A DNA stretch of 64,000 nt from Lachnospiraceae bacterium (GTDB lineage Bacteria > Bacillota > Clostridia > Lachnospirales > Lachnospiraceae): contig JAETRD010000006.1 of NCBI GenBank assembly GCA_021770345.1, forward strand, positions 124,001-188,000, read 5' to 3'. Made by a program: the position numbers and the translations under genes. Positions 18,567-27,436 of this stretch are shown here, one piece after another; within the stretch, counting starts at the first letter, position 1, and each line of letters starts with the position of its first letter. The notes beneath the pieces are model-generated. The model saw only the letters and a program-made list of their open reading frames with translations. It had not been told where the DNA came from and searched no databases.

Positions 18567-19783
18567 AATAATTCCTCCGTGTCGAAGCTTTTTTTGCGAA
18601 ATTCAGTAGGTGTGATTCCGGTTGCGCGCAAAAAGGAATCGCTAAAGAAGCTTCTGCTTGAGAAGCCCAGCTCGGCGCTGATTTCCGCGACCGATTTGTC
18701 GGTGGTGGACAGCAGGATCTTTGCGTACTCGATTTTGCGGCTGCGGATGTGTTCGTTCAGGGAGACGCCTGTTTCATGCCGGAATTTTTTCGTGAGATAA
18801 TACTCCGTATAGCCGGTATACATCGCGAGTTGTTTTAGCTCTATTTTTTCAAAAATGTGCATGTCCACATATTCCAGGGCCATTTTTACGGGTTTGGAAT
18901 AGCGGGCATGTTTTTTTGCTTTTTGTACGCGTTCGATAAAGTCGCCAAACATCTGATGGCTTGTGTTTGTCACGTCGGCAATCGTACGGCACTGTTCGAC
19001 ATTCTGGATATAATAGTCGCTCATATTGTAGGCGGTTTCCGGGGACAATCCGCCCCGGATGGCGGCGCGCGTACACAGGGAGACAAAGATAATGACCGAA
19101 TCCTGTGCCTGCCGCAGCGGGTTTTCCGACTGGATTTTCGTGCCGAAGCTTAACGTGGAGATTTTATTTAAAGCGTCCTTCCAGTTGGGATTGCCGTCCT
19201 CCACCATCTTTAACAGCGTCTGCTCTGCGGTCCAGATTCCGGCGTGGTTTGCGGGGCCGGATGTGTCGGAGGAAGAGGTGTCAGAGGGAGCTGCGTGGGA
19301 AGCATGGGTCAGGTCGCTGATCTGCAGCTTTTCTCCGGTTACGGTGTAGTGCAGCATCAGTGCATACTCGAACAGAGTCGTCGCAGGTACGACCGGAAGA
19401 CCGGCGAGAAACTGCATCAGTGTTTTTTTGTAGGTGAGCGGAATTTCATGTTCGTTCACCTTTTTTTCGAGATTTTTCAGTGTAAAATCCGCCGTGAAAA
19501 CAGGCCCAATGATGTAGAAGGATCTGTCGGGAGACGTCAGGTCGGCGCAACAGGCCCACACCATGCCGAAACGGTCGCTGATGATAAGCGGCGTGGCCTG
19601 TGCGTCAAAATGTTTTAAGACCTGAATGCCGCATTGATTCAGCGCAAAAATATTGACAAAGATATTCTGCATGGGGCAGTTGGATGAGATGGGAAGCATA
19701 TCATGGGTATAGTGCCAGAGATACACATTTTTTGTGATAGAAAGAAGCTCTCTGAAAAAGGCGGTTTTTTGTCCGATTTGCAT
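18563..19783 (-). CDS. AraC-family transcription regulator
   Basis: The 406-residue product has a long N-terminal sensor region (NIFALNQCGIQVLKHF, then SFYIIGPVFTADFTL), a Ser/Thr/Ala-rich linker near residue 185, and a C-terminal AraC DNA-binding domain (KIELKQLAMYTGYTEYYLTK, then SVAEISAELGFSSRSFFSD). AGGTG precedes the start. It is divergent from the GH1-GPH-GH43-GH78-GH3 operon and is the obvious candidate regulator. A degraded palindromic repeat lies just upstream of the gene. Confidence 0.9.
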   Translation of the reverse strand: MQIGQKTAFFRELLSITKNVYLWHYTHDMLPISSNCPMQNIFVNIFALNQCGIQVLKHFDAQATPLIISDRFGMVWACCADLTSPDRSFYIIGPVFTADFTLKNLEKKVNEHEIPLTYKKTLMQFLAGLPVVPATTLFEYALMLHYTVTGEKLQISDLTHASHAAPSDTSSSDTSGPANHAGIWTAEQTLLKMVEDGNPNWKDALNKISTLSFGTKIQSENPLRQAQDSVIIFVSLCTRAAIRGGLSPETAYNMSDYYIQNVEQCRTIADVTNTSHQMFGDFIERVQKAKKHARYSKPVKMALEYVDMHIFEKIELKQLAMYTGYTEYYLTKKFRHETGVSLNEHIRSRKIEYAKILLSTTDKSVAEISAELGFSSRSFFSDSFLRATGITPTEFRKKSFDTEELL

Positions 19784-19812
19784 AAGGCACCTCGTTTCTG
19801 TTTCTCCGGTAT

Positions 19813-19858
19813 TACGCTCGGTGGAAAAGGGGGTACTTCCCAGTCCACTGAGGATAGT
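19813..19858. repeat. Degraded short copy of the palindromic element
   Basis: The right end AGTCCACTGAGGATA (19842-19856) nearly matches the element end, and the left side CTCGGTGGAAAAGG resembles CTCAGTGGACAAAGG. Size and layout match the short copy at 18010-18057. It lies in the spacer between the AraC gene and the GH1 operon. Confidence 0.5.
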
Positions 19859-20054
19859 ATAGCATATTTCCGAAAGATTAACAGATATAAATCTGGCGAA
19901 AAAGACTGAAAAATAGTTTTAAAATAAAAATAGAACGAATAATCAGTCCAAAAAGCGAAAAAGCGTTCGTATCATTCAAAGCGGATATAGTAGGATGAGA
20001 ACAGAAGAAGCGGTGTACTATCTATACGGAAACGGAACAGAAACGGAGGAACAT

Positions 20055-21338
20055 ATGGGATTTTCGAAAGATTTTTTGTGGGGCGCCGCGAGCGCTGCCG
20101 CACAGATTGAAGGAGCGTGGGATGAGGACGGCCGGACGCCGAGCATCTGGGATAATATACCGGAAGGGAAAATCAATAAAAACGAGACCTGCCACACGGC
20201 CTGCGACCACTACCATTACTGGAAAGAGGATGTGGAACTGATGAGGCAGATGGGCCTAAAAGCCTATCGCTTTTCGGTGAGCTGGAGCCGTGTGATACCG
20301 CAGAGGGGCGTGATAAACCCGAAGGGCATGGAGTTTTATCGGAATCTGACAGACGCGTTGTGCGAGGCCGGCATTGAGCCTATGATAACGCTCTACCACA
20401 GCGATTTGCCGCAGTGGGTGTTTGATCTGGGCGGATGGAACAGCGACGAATGTGTCGGGGAATTTGCTTTTTTCGCACGGGTGATGACAGAGGCGCTGTC
20501 CGACAAGGTGCGTTACTGGTTCACAATGAATGAAACACAGTGCATGCTGCCGGACTTTCTGGAACTGGCCGGCGGGGATGAGGATCAGGTATACCGCCGT
20601 ATGCTGTTAGCGCACGGGAGGGCAGTATGTGAGATGCGCGCCGCGGCAAAGCAGCCGTTAAAAATCGGCATGGTCGTTATGGGAATGGTGGTAGAGGCGT
20701 TACCGGGGATTATCAGCGAGGAGCAGGCGGCTGCCATGACCTTTTCGGACAGAGGAGGATTTTTGACCATGCTGCGATGGGCGGACCCGATCCTGCTCGG
20801 ACAGGTGCCGGAGAGCATGAAGGCGATATTGTCCGCGGAAGATATGGAAATCATACATCAGCCGCTTGATTTGTTCTGTGTCAATGTCTACGGGTCAGCC
20901 AATTTTTATGACAATCCGGGAAGGAAAAATCCGCTGTCTTACCCGGGAATCCCGAAATCCCATATCGGCATGCCGATTCGGCCGGAGTGCATGTATTACA
21001 TGGCGAAATTTGCATGGGAGCGGTATCATCTCCCGGTGTTATTCACGGAAAACGGCTTTTCCAACATTGATTTTGAGATGACAGACCATAAGGTACATGA
21101 CCCGCAGCGCATCGACTATATTCGTCGGTATCTGCTTTCCCTGCGGCGCGCCGTAGAGGAGGGAATCCCGGTGGAGGGCTATCTGTACTGGTCTGTCATG
21201 GATAATTTTGAGTGGTTTCACGGGTATGATATGCGGTTTGGACTGATCTATATCGATTATCAGACTCAGAAGCGTATCCTGAAGGATTCCGCTTATTATT
21301 ACCGGGACGTGATAGCGGCGAACGGTGAAAATTTGTAG
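20055..21338 (+). CDS. GH1 beta-glucosidase/beta-glycosidase
   Basis: I start at the ATG at 20055 because GGAGG precedes it and MGFSKDFLWGAASAAAQIEG is the standard GH1 N-terminus; the open frame begins 60 bases earlier. The 427-residue protein has the acid/base Glu160 in FTMNETQ and the nucleophile Glu332 in LFTENGF. It is a retaining beta-glycosidase without a signal peptide, so it acts inside the cell, probably on glucosides or phospho-free disaccharides brought in by the GPH carrier that follows. The upstream -10 (TATAGT, 19986-19991) lacks a -35, which suggests activator control. Confidence 0.93.
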   Translation: MGFSKDFLWGAASAAAQIEGAWDEDGRTPSIWDNIPEGKINKNETCHTACDHYHYWKEDVELMRQMGLKAYRFSVSWSRVIPQRGVINPKGMEFYRNLTDALCEAGIEPMITLYHSDLPQWVFDLGGWNSDECVGEFAFFARVMTEALSDKVRYWFTMNETQCMLPDFLELAGGDEDQVYRRMLLAHGRAVCEMRAAAKQPLKIGMVVMGMVVEALPGIISEEQAAAMTFSDRGGFLTMLRWADPILLGQVPESMKAILSAEDMEIIHQPLDLFCVNVYGSANFYDNPGRKNPLSYPGIPKSHIGMPIRPECMYYMAKFAWERYHLPVLFTENGFSNIDFEMTDHKVHDPQRIDYIRRYLLSLRRAVEEGIPVEGYLYWSVMDNFEWFHGYDMRFGLIYIDYQTQKRILKDSAYYYRDVIAANGENL

Positions 21339-21363
21339 TGGCGAGAGCAGAGGAGGAGAAGTT

Positions 21364-23139
21364 ATGAGCGAACGGACAAAAGCAAAACGGGGTTTGCTGG
21401 AAGGGGCTTTTACAAACTCGAAATGGGATTCGAGAATTAAGTCGGCAAACACCACAAAAAAGGAAATGTGGCTGGGGTATGTCTTAGGCGTCTGGGGTAT
21501 GATGATGACAAGTTCCATCGTCAACAGCTATTTCAATCAGTATCTGACCGACGTCATCGGTTTTGATTCGAGCAAGGGGATGTGGATTGCAACCTTTATG
21601 GTCGTGTTTCCGGTGCTGTCGAAGCTGCTGGATGCGATTACCAATCTTGTCATGGCAAAGATTATCGATTCTACAACCTGTAAACAGGGAAAGGTGCGGC
21701 CGTGGCTGCTCATCTCCGCGCCGTTTGTGGCGGTGAGCGTGATTTTACTGTTCTGGATGCCGTTTACGGAGCCGGTGCATCAGGCCATCTGGGTGGTCGT
21801 GGCATTTAATCTGTATTATGCCGTGGCATACACGATGTGGAATATGTCCAAGGAACTGACGCCGGTAGTTTCCACCCGCAATGTGAACCAGAGGAAGAAT
21901 CTTTCGATGGCGGCTCAGATTGTGGGAAATGTGGGAACCGGGCTGGTATCGATCCTGTTTCCGACGATGTTTGCAGCGGTCTGCGGCATGGTTTCCACGA
22001 CGGCGAAGGGCTATCTGCTGTCAATGTCCATTATGGCCTGCGTGGCGGTGGCGACCACGTTTGTTCAGTATTTTTATACCCGTGAGCGCGTCACGGAGGA
22101 GCGGCGAAACCAGCGGGGAGTAAAGAAAGAGGAGGCTGCAAAGCTTACGGTACAGAGGGAAGCGGGCATGTGGGAGCAGTTTCGGGCCTGCTTAAAGAGT
22201 CGGTACTGGATTCTGATTTTACTGATTGTTTTGATTTTTAATATCTGCGGGAATCTGCGGAATATCTCACTGATTTACTATTCCGGCTGGGTGGTAAACG
22301 GCAATGCGTACGGGAATGTGGCCGCGATTCAGGCGAAGTTTCAGATGATCGCGCTCTCCCCGATGGGGCCGGGCATCCTTCTGATGCTGCCTCTGACGAA
22401 AAAGTTCGGCCGCACGAAAACAATCTGGACGACTTCCGTCCTGACAATCGCAGGTTCCATACTCGCGTTTATGAGCATGGGGAAAGGAACGATGATCTAT
22501 GCGGGAACGGCGCTGGCTGCGATCGGCAATATCTCGTTCAGTTATATGATCATGACCTTTATGGGCGATGTGGTCGACCAGGTAGAGTGGAAGACAGGCG
22601 TGCGTGCCGACGGGCTGACGGGCGGTCTGGTGAGCGCGATGATGATGTTTGCGGTGGGCATCGCCCAGGGGCTGTTTAATCTCGGGCTGATGGCGACGGG
22701 CTACGCGAAGCCGGAGCAGATCGGGACTTCGGCGGAGGGGATTGCGCTCTATGCCGACCAGACCGGCGCCGCGGTAAATTGGATTAATTTTGCTTATCAG
22801 GGAAGTTTTATTATCGTCGGCGCGGTTGTATTTTTCATGTTCTGCTTTGTGTTTAAAATTGAAAATGATATGCCGATGATTTCAAAAGAATTGCAGGAGC
22901 GCAGGGTTGCCGAGTGCGCGAAGCTTGGAATCGAGTACATACCGGCGGATGAGTTAGAGCGCCGCGAGCGGGCGGAAGCCGACCGCATGACGGAGGAGAA
23001 CCGGATTGCCGAGCTGCGGGAGTACTGTGCAAAGAAGGGACTTGATTTCGATGCGGAAAATCAGAAGGTGTTGGATAAGCGCGCGGCAAAAGCGGCGAAG
23101 GCGGCGGCAAAAGCGGCCAAAAGAGCCAAGCGGAAATAG
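21364..23139 (+). CDS. GPH-family sugar:cation symporter with charged C-terminal tail
   Basis: Start chosen at ATG 21364 after GAGGAGG. The 591-residue protein has about 12 membrane segments, with GPH hallmarks DAITNLVMAKIIDSTTCKQG and GDVVDQVEWKTGVRADG. After the last membrane segment (about residue 510) comes a roughly 85-residue cytoplasmic tail that is rich in Glu, Arg, Lys and Ala and ends in Ala-Lys repeats; it probably forms helices. LacS carriers have a regulatory IIA domain there, but this tail does not resemble one. The carrier should import the glycosides cut by the flanking GH1, GH43, GH78 and GH3 enzymes. Confidence 0.9.
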   Translation: MSERTKAKRGLLEGAFTNSKWDSRIKSANTTKKEMWLGYVLGVWGMMMTSSIVNSYFNQYLTDVIGFDSSKGMWIATFMVVFPVLSKLLDAITNLVMAKIIDSTTCKQGKVRPWLLISAPFVAVSVILLFWMPFTEPVHQAIWVVVAFNLYYAVAYTMWNMSKELTPVVSTRNVNQRKNLSMAAQIVGNVGTGLVSILFPTMFAAVCGMVSTTAKGYLLSMSIMACVAVATTFVQYFYTRERVTEERRNQRGVKKEEAAKLTVQREAGMWEQFRACLKSRYWILILLIVLIFNICGNLRNISLIYYSGWVVNGNAYGNVAAIQAKFQMIALSPMGPGILLMLPLTKKFGRTKTIWTTSVLTIAGSILAFMSMGKGTMIYAGTALAAIGNISFSYMIMTFMGDVVDQVEWKTGVRADGLTGGLVSAMMMFAVGIAQGLFNLGLMATGYAKPEQIGTSAEGIALYADQTGAAVNWINFAYQGSFIIVGAVVFFMFCFVFKIENDMPMISKELQERRVAECAKLGIEYIPADELERRERAEADRMTEENRIAELREYCAKKGLDFDAENQKVLDKRAAKAAKAAAKAAKRAKRK

Positions 23140-23168
23140 CGTATCGGGTATATGGGAGGAAATGTGAA

Positions 23169-24572
23169 ATGGAAAAATTACAGAGAGTCGAACTCTCCAT
23201 CGATTCGAGACTGACGGAAATTTTCGCGTATGAGGAGAGCAGAGAAATTTTTGATACATACCTGCCGGGCATGCGGGCGCGGGTGGAGAGCCAGCCCGCC
23301 GTCATGGGATTTTCCGTGCGCAAGCTGATCGATTTCGCAGGCGGGGCGGTACCGGATTCTGCGGCGGAGGAGCTTGACGCCGCACTGCGGCAGCTTGAGC
23401 TGTATGCAGAGGAGGCGAAAGGAAGCGGCTATAAGGAAGAGCAGCCGTTGACTTTGGCGGCATCCGAGTGCGTCAGAGAGGAGCGCCGGACGGCCGTTTA
23501 TCCGGGAAGGGTCTGGAGAGATACCGCTGGATTCCGCATTCAGGCGCACGGCGGCGCACTGTTTTACGAGGACGGCACCTGTTACTGGTACGGGGAAAAC
23601 AAAGAGCGCACGGACGGGAAATGCGCGGTGTGGACCTGGGGTATCCGCGCCTACGCGTCGAAGGATCTGTGTAACTGGGAAGATCAGGGGCTTATCATCG
23701 GGCCGGATTTGGAGAACCGGGCATCCGGGCTGTACCCCGAATGCCATGTGGACCGCCCGCATATCGTAAAATGTGAGAAAACCGGAAAGTATGTGTGCTG
23801 GATCAAGCAGTCGGGCGAGGAGGCGTGCTTTCTGATTTTGCAGGCCGACGCGTTTTTGGGTCCTTATGCGGTGGTAAAAGAAAATTACCGTCCGTTTGGG
23901 ATGCGAGTCGGCGATTTTGATATGACCGTGGAGGGAGAGAAGTGCTATCTGTATATGGATGCGGACCACACGGGGATTGTGGGAATGGAGCTGTCAGAGG
24001 ATTTCCTTTTGGCAGAGCGAAAGGTGTCCGTCTCATACGAGGGGCTGCACGCGCCTTTCTGCAGAGAAGCGCCCGCAGTTTTTGCGCGGAAAGGGAAACG
24101 ATACATGCTGACTTCGGGTATGAGCGGTTATATCCCGAATAAGAGTGATTCCGCAGTCTCGGATTCATGGGAGAAACCGTTTGCGAGCCTCGGAAATCCG
24201 CATGTGAATGATGCGACAAACGCCTCTTTCAACAGCCAGATTTCACAGGTGTTTCGGGTGCCGTGGAAAAAGGACCTCTACATTGCCATAGCGGACCGCT
24301 GGGTGCCGGATTATCCGGTGGATGCCAGACGGGCGGACGTTATCCGACGGACGATTGCATCCCGTTACGAGCCGGAAACGTATTGTGTGACCGAGGAGGA
24401 GCGGCGGGAAGTGATGAACAGTCCGATGCTTGAGAGCGCAAATACCTCCGCGGCGGACTATGTGTGGCTGCCGCTCCGGTTTGACGGGGAGCGGGCGCTG
24501 ATTGACTGGCGGGATGAGTGGAGACCGGAGGATTACGAAGATGCGCAGCGCACGGAAGAAAAGGAGCGGTGA
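23169..24572 (+). CDS. GH43-like glycosidase with N-terminal helical module
   Basis: The 467-residue protein has a five-bladed beta-propeller region from about residue 115 (GRVWRDTAGFRIQAHGGALF, then YWYGENKER, ECHVDRPHI, GDFDMTVEGE) typical of GH43 subfamilies 24/34, which include exo-beta-1,3-galactanases and related enzymes. Residues 13-76 form an extra helical module not part of the propeller, which resembles residues 884-943 of the neighbouring GH78. No signal peptide is present. It lies inside the operon, 29 bases after the transporter and one base before the GH78 start. The exact sugar cut is uncertain: galactose, arabinose or similar. Confidence 0.8.
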   Translation: MEKLQRVELSIDSRLTEIFAYEESREIFDTYLPGMRARVESQPAVMGFSVRKLIDFAGGAVPDSAAEELDAALRQLELYAEEAKGSGYKEEQPLTLAASECVREERRTAVYPGRVWRDTAGFRIQAHGGALFYEDGTCYWYGENKERTDGKCAVWTWGIRAYASKDLCNWEDQGLIIGPDLENRASGLYPECHVDRPHIVKCEKTGKYVCWIKQSGEEACFLILQADAFLGPYAVVKENYRPFGMRVGDFDMTVEGEKCYLYMDADHTGIVGMELSEDFLLAERKVSVSYEGLHAPFCREAPAVFARKGKRYMLTSGMSGYIPNKSDSAVSDSWEKPFASLGNPHVNDATNASFNSQISQVFRVPWKKDLYIAIADRWVPDYPVDARRADVIRRTIASRYEPETYCVTEEERREVMNSPMLESANTSAADYVWLPLRFDGERALIDWRDEWRPEDYEDAQRTEEKER

Positions 24573-24573
24573 G

Positions 24574-27405
24574 ATGGAAATCTATGATGCGAAAGTAAAT
24601 CATCTGAAAAATCCGCTGGGGTTTTTCATGGAGAAACTGTCTTTTTCATGGAAGGTAAAAGGAGCGCGGGGAACCCGCCAGCGGGCGGCGCGCATCCGGA
24701 TTGCGGCGGATGCGGCGTTTACGGATATTTTGACGGATACCGGGTATCAGGAACAGGCGGATTCGCTCGGAACGGAAGTTGCGCTTAATTTAAAACCGCG
24801 CACAAGATATTACTGGACGGTGACGGTGCGCGACGACGCAGACGGGGAGGCGTCATCTGCCGCACAGTGGTTTGAGACCGCGAAGCGGGGGGAGCCGTGG
24901 CTGGGGAAATGGGTCACCTGTGACAGCGAAAACCCGCGGCATCCGTTTTTCGAAAAGGAGATTCGGCCGGCAGGGGAGGTAGAGTCGGCGCGTCTGTATA
25001 TTTGCGGGCTCGGACTTTACGAGGCGTATTACAACGGCGAAAAAATCGGAAATGAATACCTGACGCCGTACTGCAACGATTACACGGAGTGGGTGCAGTA
25101 TCAGACCTACGACGTCACGGAGCAGTTAAAGAAAAGCGGAACGCTCTCGGTGCTGCTCGGCAACGGCTGGTACAAAGGGCGTTTCGGGTTTGCAGCGCGC
25201 GAGGAAAAGGGCTTTTACGGAAACGAGTGGAAACTGATTGCGGAGCTTCATATCCGGTATCGGGACGGAGGGAAGGAGGTCGTCGGAACGGACGATTCGT
25301 GGAGCGTGCGGCGGAGCACGCTGCTGTTTTCGAGTCTCTATGACGGGGAACACCGGGACGATACGCTTGCGGACGGAGCGCCGGAAGCGGCAGCGCTCTG
25401 CGAGGCGCCGGAGGGGGTTCTTGCGGAGCGGTTGAGTCTCCCCGTGACGGCGCACGAAACCTTTCAGGCGCCTGCGGTGCTTATCACGCCGGCCGGGGAG
25501 CAGGTGCTCGATTTGGGGCAGGAGTTTGCGGGAATTTTCTCCCTGCGTGTCCATGAGCCGAAGGGCACGAAAATACGCATTCAGACCGGCGAAGTTTTAC
25601 AGGACGAAAATTTTTACAACGAGAACCTGCGGACCGCAAAGTCGGAGTATAGTTACATTTCAAACGGCGAGGAGACGACCATTATCCCGCATTTTACTTA
25701 TTACGGTTACCGGTATGTGAAAATCGAGGGCATCGCGGACTTAAAGGCGTCGGATTTTACCGGAATCGCGCTCTACAGCGATATCAGGGAAACGGGGAAA
25801 ATCGAGACGGGACATACGCTGCTCAACCGCTTTTTTTCAAATGTGATGTGGGGTCTGAAAAGCAACTTCCTTGATGTGCCGACCGACTGCCCGCAGCGCG
25901 ACGAGCGGATGGGATGGACGGGGGACGCGCAGGTGTTTCTGCCGACGGCCGTATTTTTGACCGACGCTTATGCGTTTTACGCGAAGTATTTATATGACAT
26001 GGCGCAGGAGCAGAAGGCGGCGGAGGGAAAAGTCCCGAATGTAATTCCGTCTTTCGGCGTGGCGGACACGTCGAGCGTGTGGGGCGACGCGGCCTGCCTG
26101 ATGCCGTGGAATCTCTATCTGTTTTACGGGGATAAGAGCATTTTAGAAGCGCAGTATGACAGCATGAAAGCGTGGGTCGACTATATCAGGAGGATAGACG
26201 GGGACTGCCATGGCTGGCGCCGGGTGTTTCATTTTGGGGACTGGCTGGCGCTCGACCACCCTGCGGGCGGCGCGGAGCAGACGCTGGGCGGAACCGACGA
26301 GGATTTTATCGCAAATATTTACTATGCGGCGAGTGCGGCGCTGGTGGCAAAGGCTGCCGGAGCGCTCGGATATAAAGAGGATATGGCGGCATACGGCGCG
26401 CTGGCCGAACAGCAGTTTGCGGAGGTGAAACGGGAGTATTTCAGCGCAACCGGAAGGTGCTGCGTCAGGACGCAGACGGCCCTTTTGCTGACGTTAAAAT
26501 ATCATCTCTCCGACAATGAGGCGTTGATGAAAAAACAGCTGGAAAAGCTGCTCAAAGACTGCGGGGGAAAGTTAAAGACCGGGTTTGTCGGGACGCCGCT
26601 TTTGTGCAATGTACTCTCGGAAAACGGTTTTCACGCGCTCGCGTGGAAACTGCTTTTAAACGAGGAGTACCCGGGCTGGCTGCACGAGGTAAAACTTGGG
26701 GCAACGACGGTGTGGGAGCGCTGGAACAGTCTTGACGACGATGGGAAAATCTCCGGAACCGGAATGAACAGCTTAAATCATTACGCATACGGCGCGGTGG
26801 CGGAGTGGATGTTCCGCTGGGCGGCGGGCTTAAACTTCGACGAGGGAGCACCGGGCTGCAGGAGCGTGACGCTCGCACCGCAGCCGAACTGGGAGGTGCG
26901 CCGCCTGCGGGCGGAGTACGATTCCCCGGCGGGAACCTACGCCATCGGTTGGGAGATTTTGGACGCTTTTCATGTGAAAATTGATGTCTGCATTCCGTTT
27001 GGGGCGCAGGCAAGGCTGATTCTTCCGACGGGAAAATGTGTAGAGGGGACAGGCGCGGACGAAAACGTGACGGCGGAGGAAAACTCATTCGCAAAGGAAA
27101 ACGAGTCTGCGGAGGCAAATTCATCTGCCGGGGATGCGTCTGTGGCGCGGACGTTTGGAGCAGGGAGCTATTCATTTATCTGGGAGACGGCGGGGCCGCT
27201 AAAGATGCTTTACAGCACGGCGAGCCCGATTCGCGCCCTGAGAGAAAATTCAAAGGTGCGAGCGATGCTCTCCCGCGTGCTGCCGCTTGAACGGATCCCG
27301 GAGACATATCTGGACAAAAGCCTCCGCGATGTGGCGGCAAAATTCGGCGGGCGGATGACGGAAGAGCAGTTAAACGGGCTGGATGATATGCTGGCGAAAT
27401 TGTAA
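24574..27405 (+). CDS. GH78 alpha-L-rhamnosidase
   Basis: The ATG at 24574, one base after the GH43 stop, is the start because it opens the beta-sandwich domain MEIYDAKVNHLKNPLGFF; the longer open frame only overlaps the previous gene. The 943-residue protein carries the GH78 signature DVPTDCPQRDERMGWTGD (about residues 431-448) in the (alpha/alpha)6 barrel, with flanking beta-sandwich domains. An acidic Glu/Ala/Asn-rich linker (about 825-860) precedes a C-terminal helical module (884-943) like that of the GH43. It releases alpha-L-rhamnose from plant glycosides or cell-wall side chains. There is no signal peptide. Confidence 0.93.
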   Translation: MEIYDAKVNHLKNPLGFFMEKLSFSWKVKGARGTRQRAARIRIAADAAFTDILTDTGYQEQADSLGTEVALNLKPRTRYYWTVTVRDDADGEASSAAQWFETAKRGEPWLGKWVTCDSENPRHPFFEKEIRPAGEVESARLYICGLGLYEAYYNGEKIGNEYLTPYCNDYTEWVQYQTYDVTEQLKKSGTLSVLLGNGWYKGRFGFAAREEKGFYGNEWKLIAELHIRYRDGGKEVVGTDDSWSVRRSTLLFSSLYDGEHRDDTLADGAPEAAALCEAPEGVLAERLSLPVTAHETFQAPAVLITPAGEQVLDLGQEFAGIFSLRVHEPKGTKIRIQTGEVLQDENFYNENLRTAKSEYSYISNGEETTIIPHFTYYGYRYVKIEGIADLKASDFTGIALYSDIRETGKIETGHTLLNRFFSNVMWGLKSNFLDVPTDCPQRDERMGWTGDAQVFLPTAVFLTDAYAFYAKYLYDMAQEQKAAEGKVPNVIPSFGVADTSSVWGDAACLMPWNLYLFYGDKSILEAQYDSMKAWVDYIRRIDGDCHGWRRVFHFGDWLALDHPAGGAEQTLGGTDEDFIANIYYAASAALVAKAAGALGYKEDMAAYGALAEQQFAEVKREYFSATGRCCVRTQTALLLTLKYHLSDNEALMKKQLEKLLKDCGGKLKTGFVGTPLLCNVLSENGFHALAWKLLLNEEYPGWLHEVKLGATTVWERWNSLDDDGKISGTGMNSLNHYAYGAVAEWMFRWAAGLNFDEGAPGCRSVTLAPQPNWEVRRLRAEYDSPAGTYAIGWEILDAFHVKIDVCIPFGAQARLILPTGKCVEGTGADENVTAEENSFAKENESAEANSSAGDASVARTFGAGSYSFIWETAGPLKMLYSTASPIRALRENSKVRAMLSRVLPLERIPETYLDKSLRDVAAKFGGRMTEEQLNGLDDMLAKL

Positions 27406-27436
27406 ATAAAAGAAAAGTGAGCAGGGAGGGAACGGG

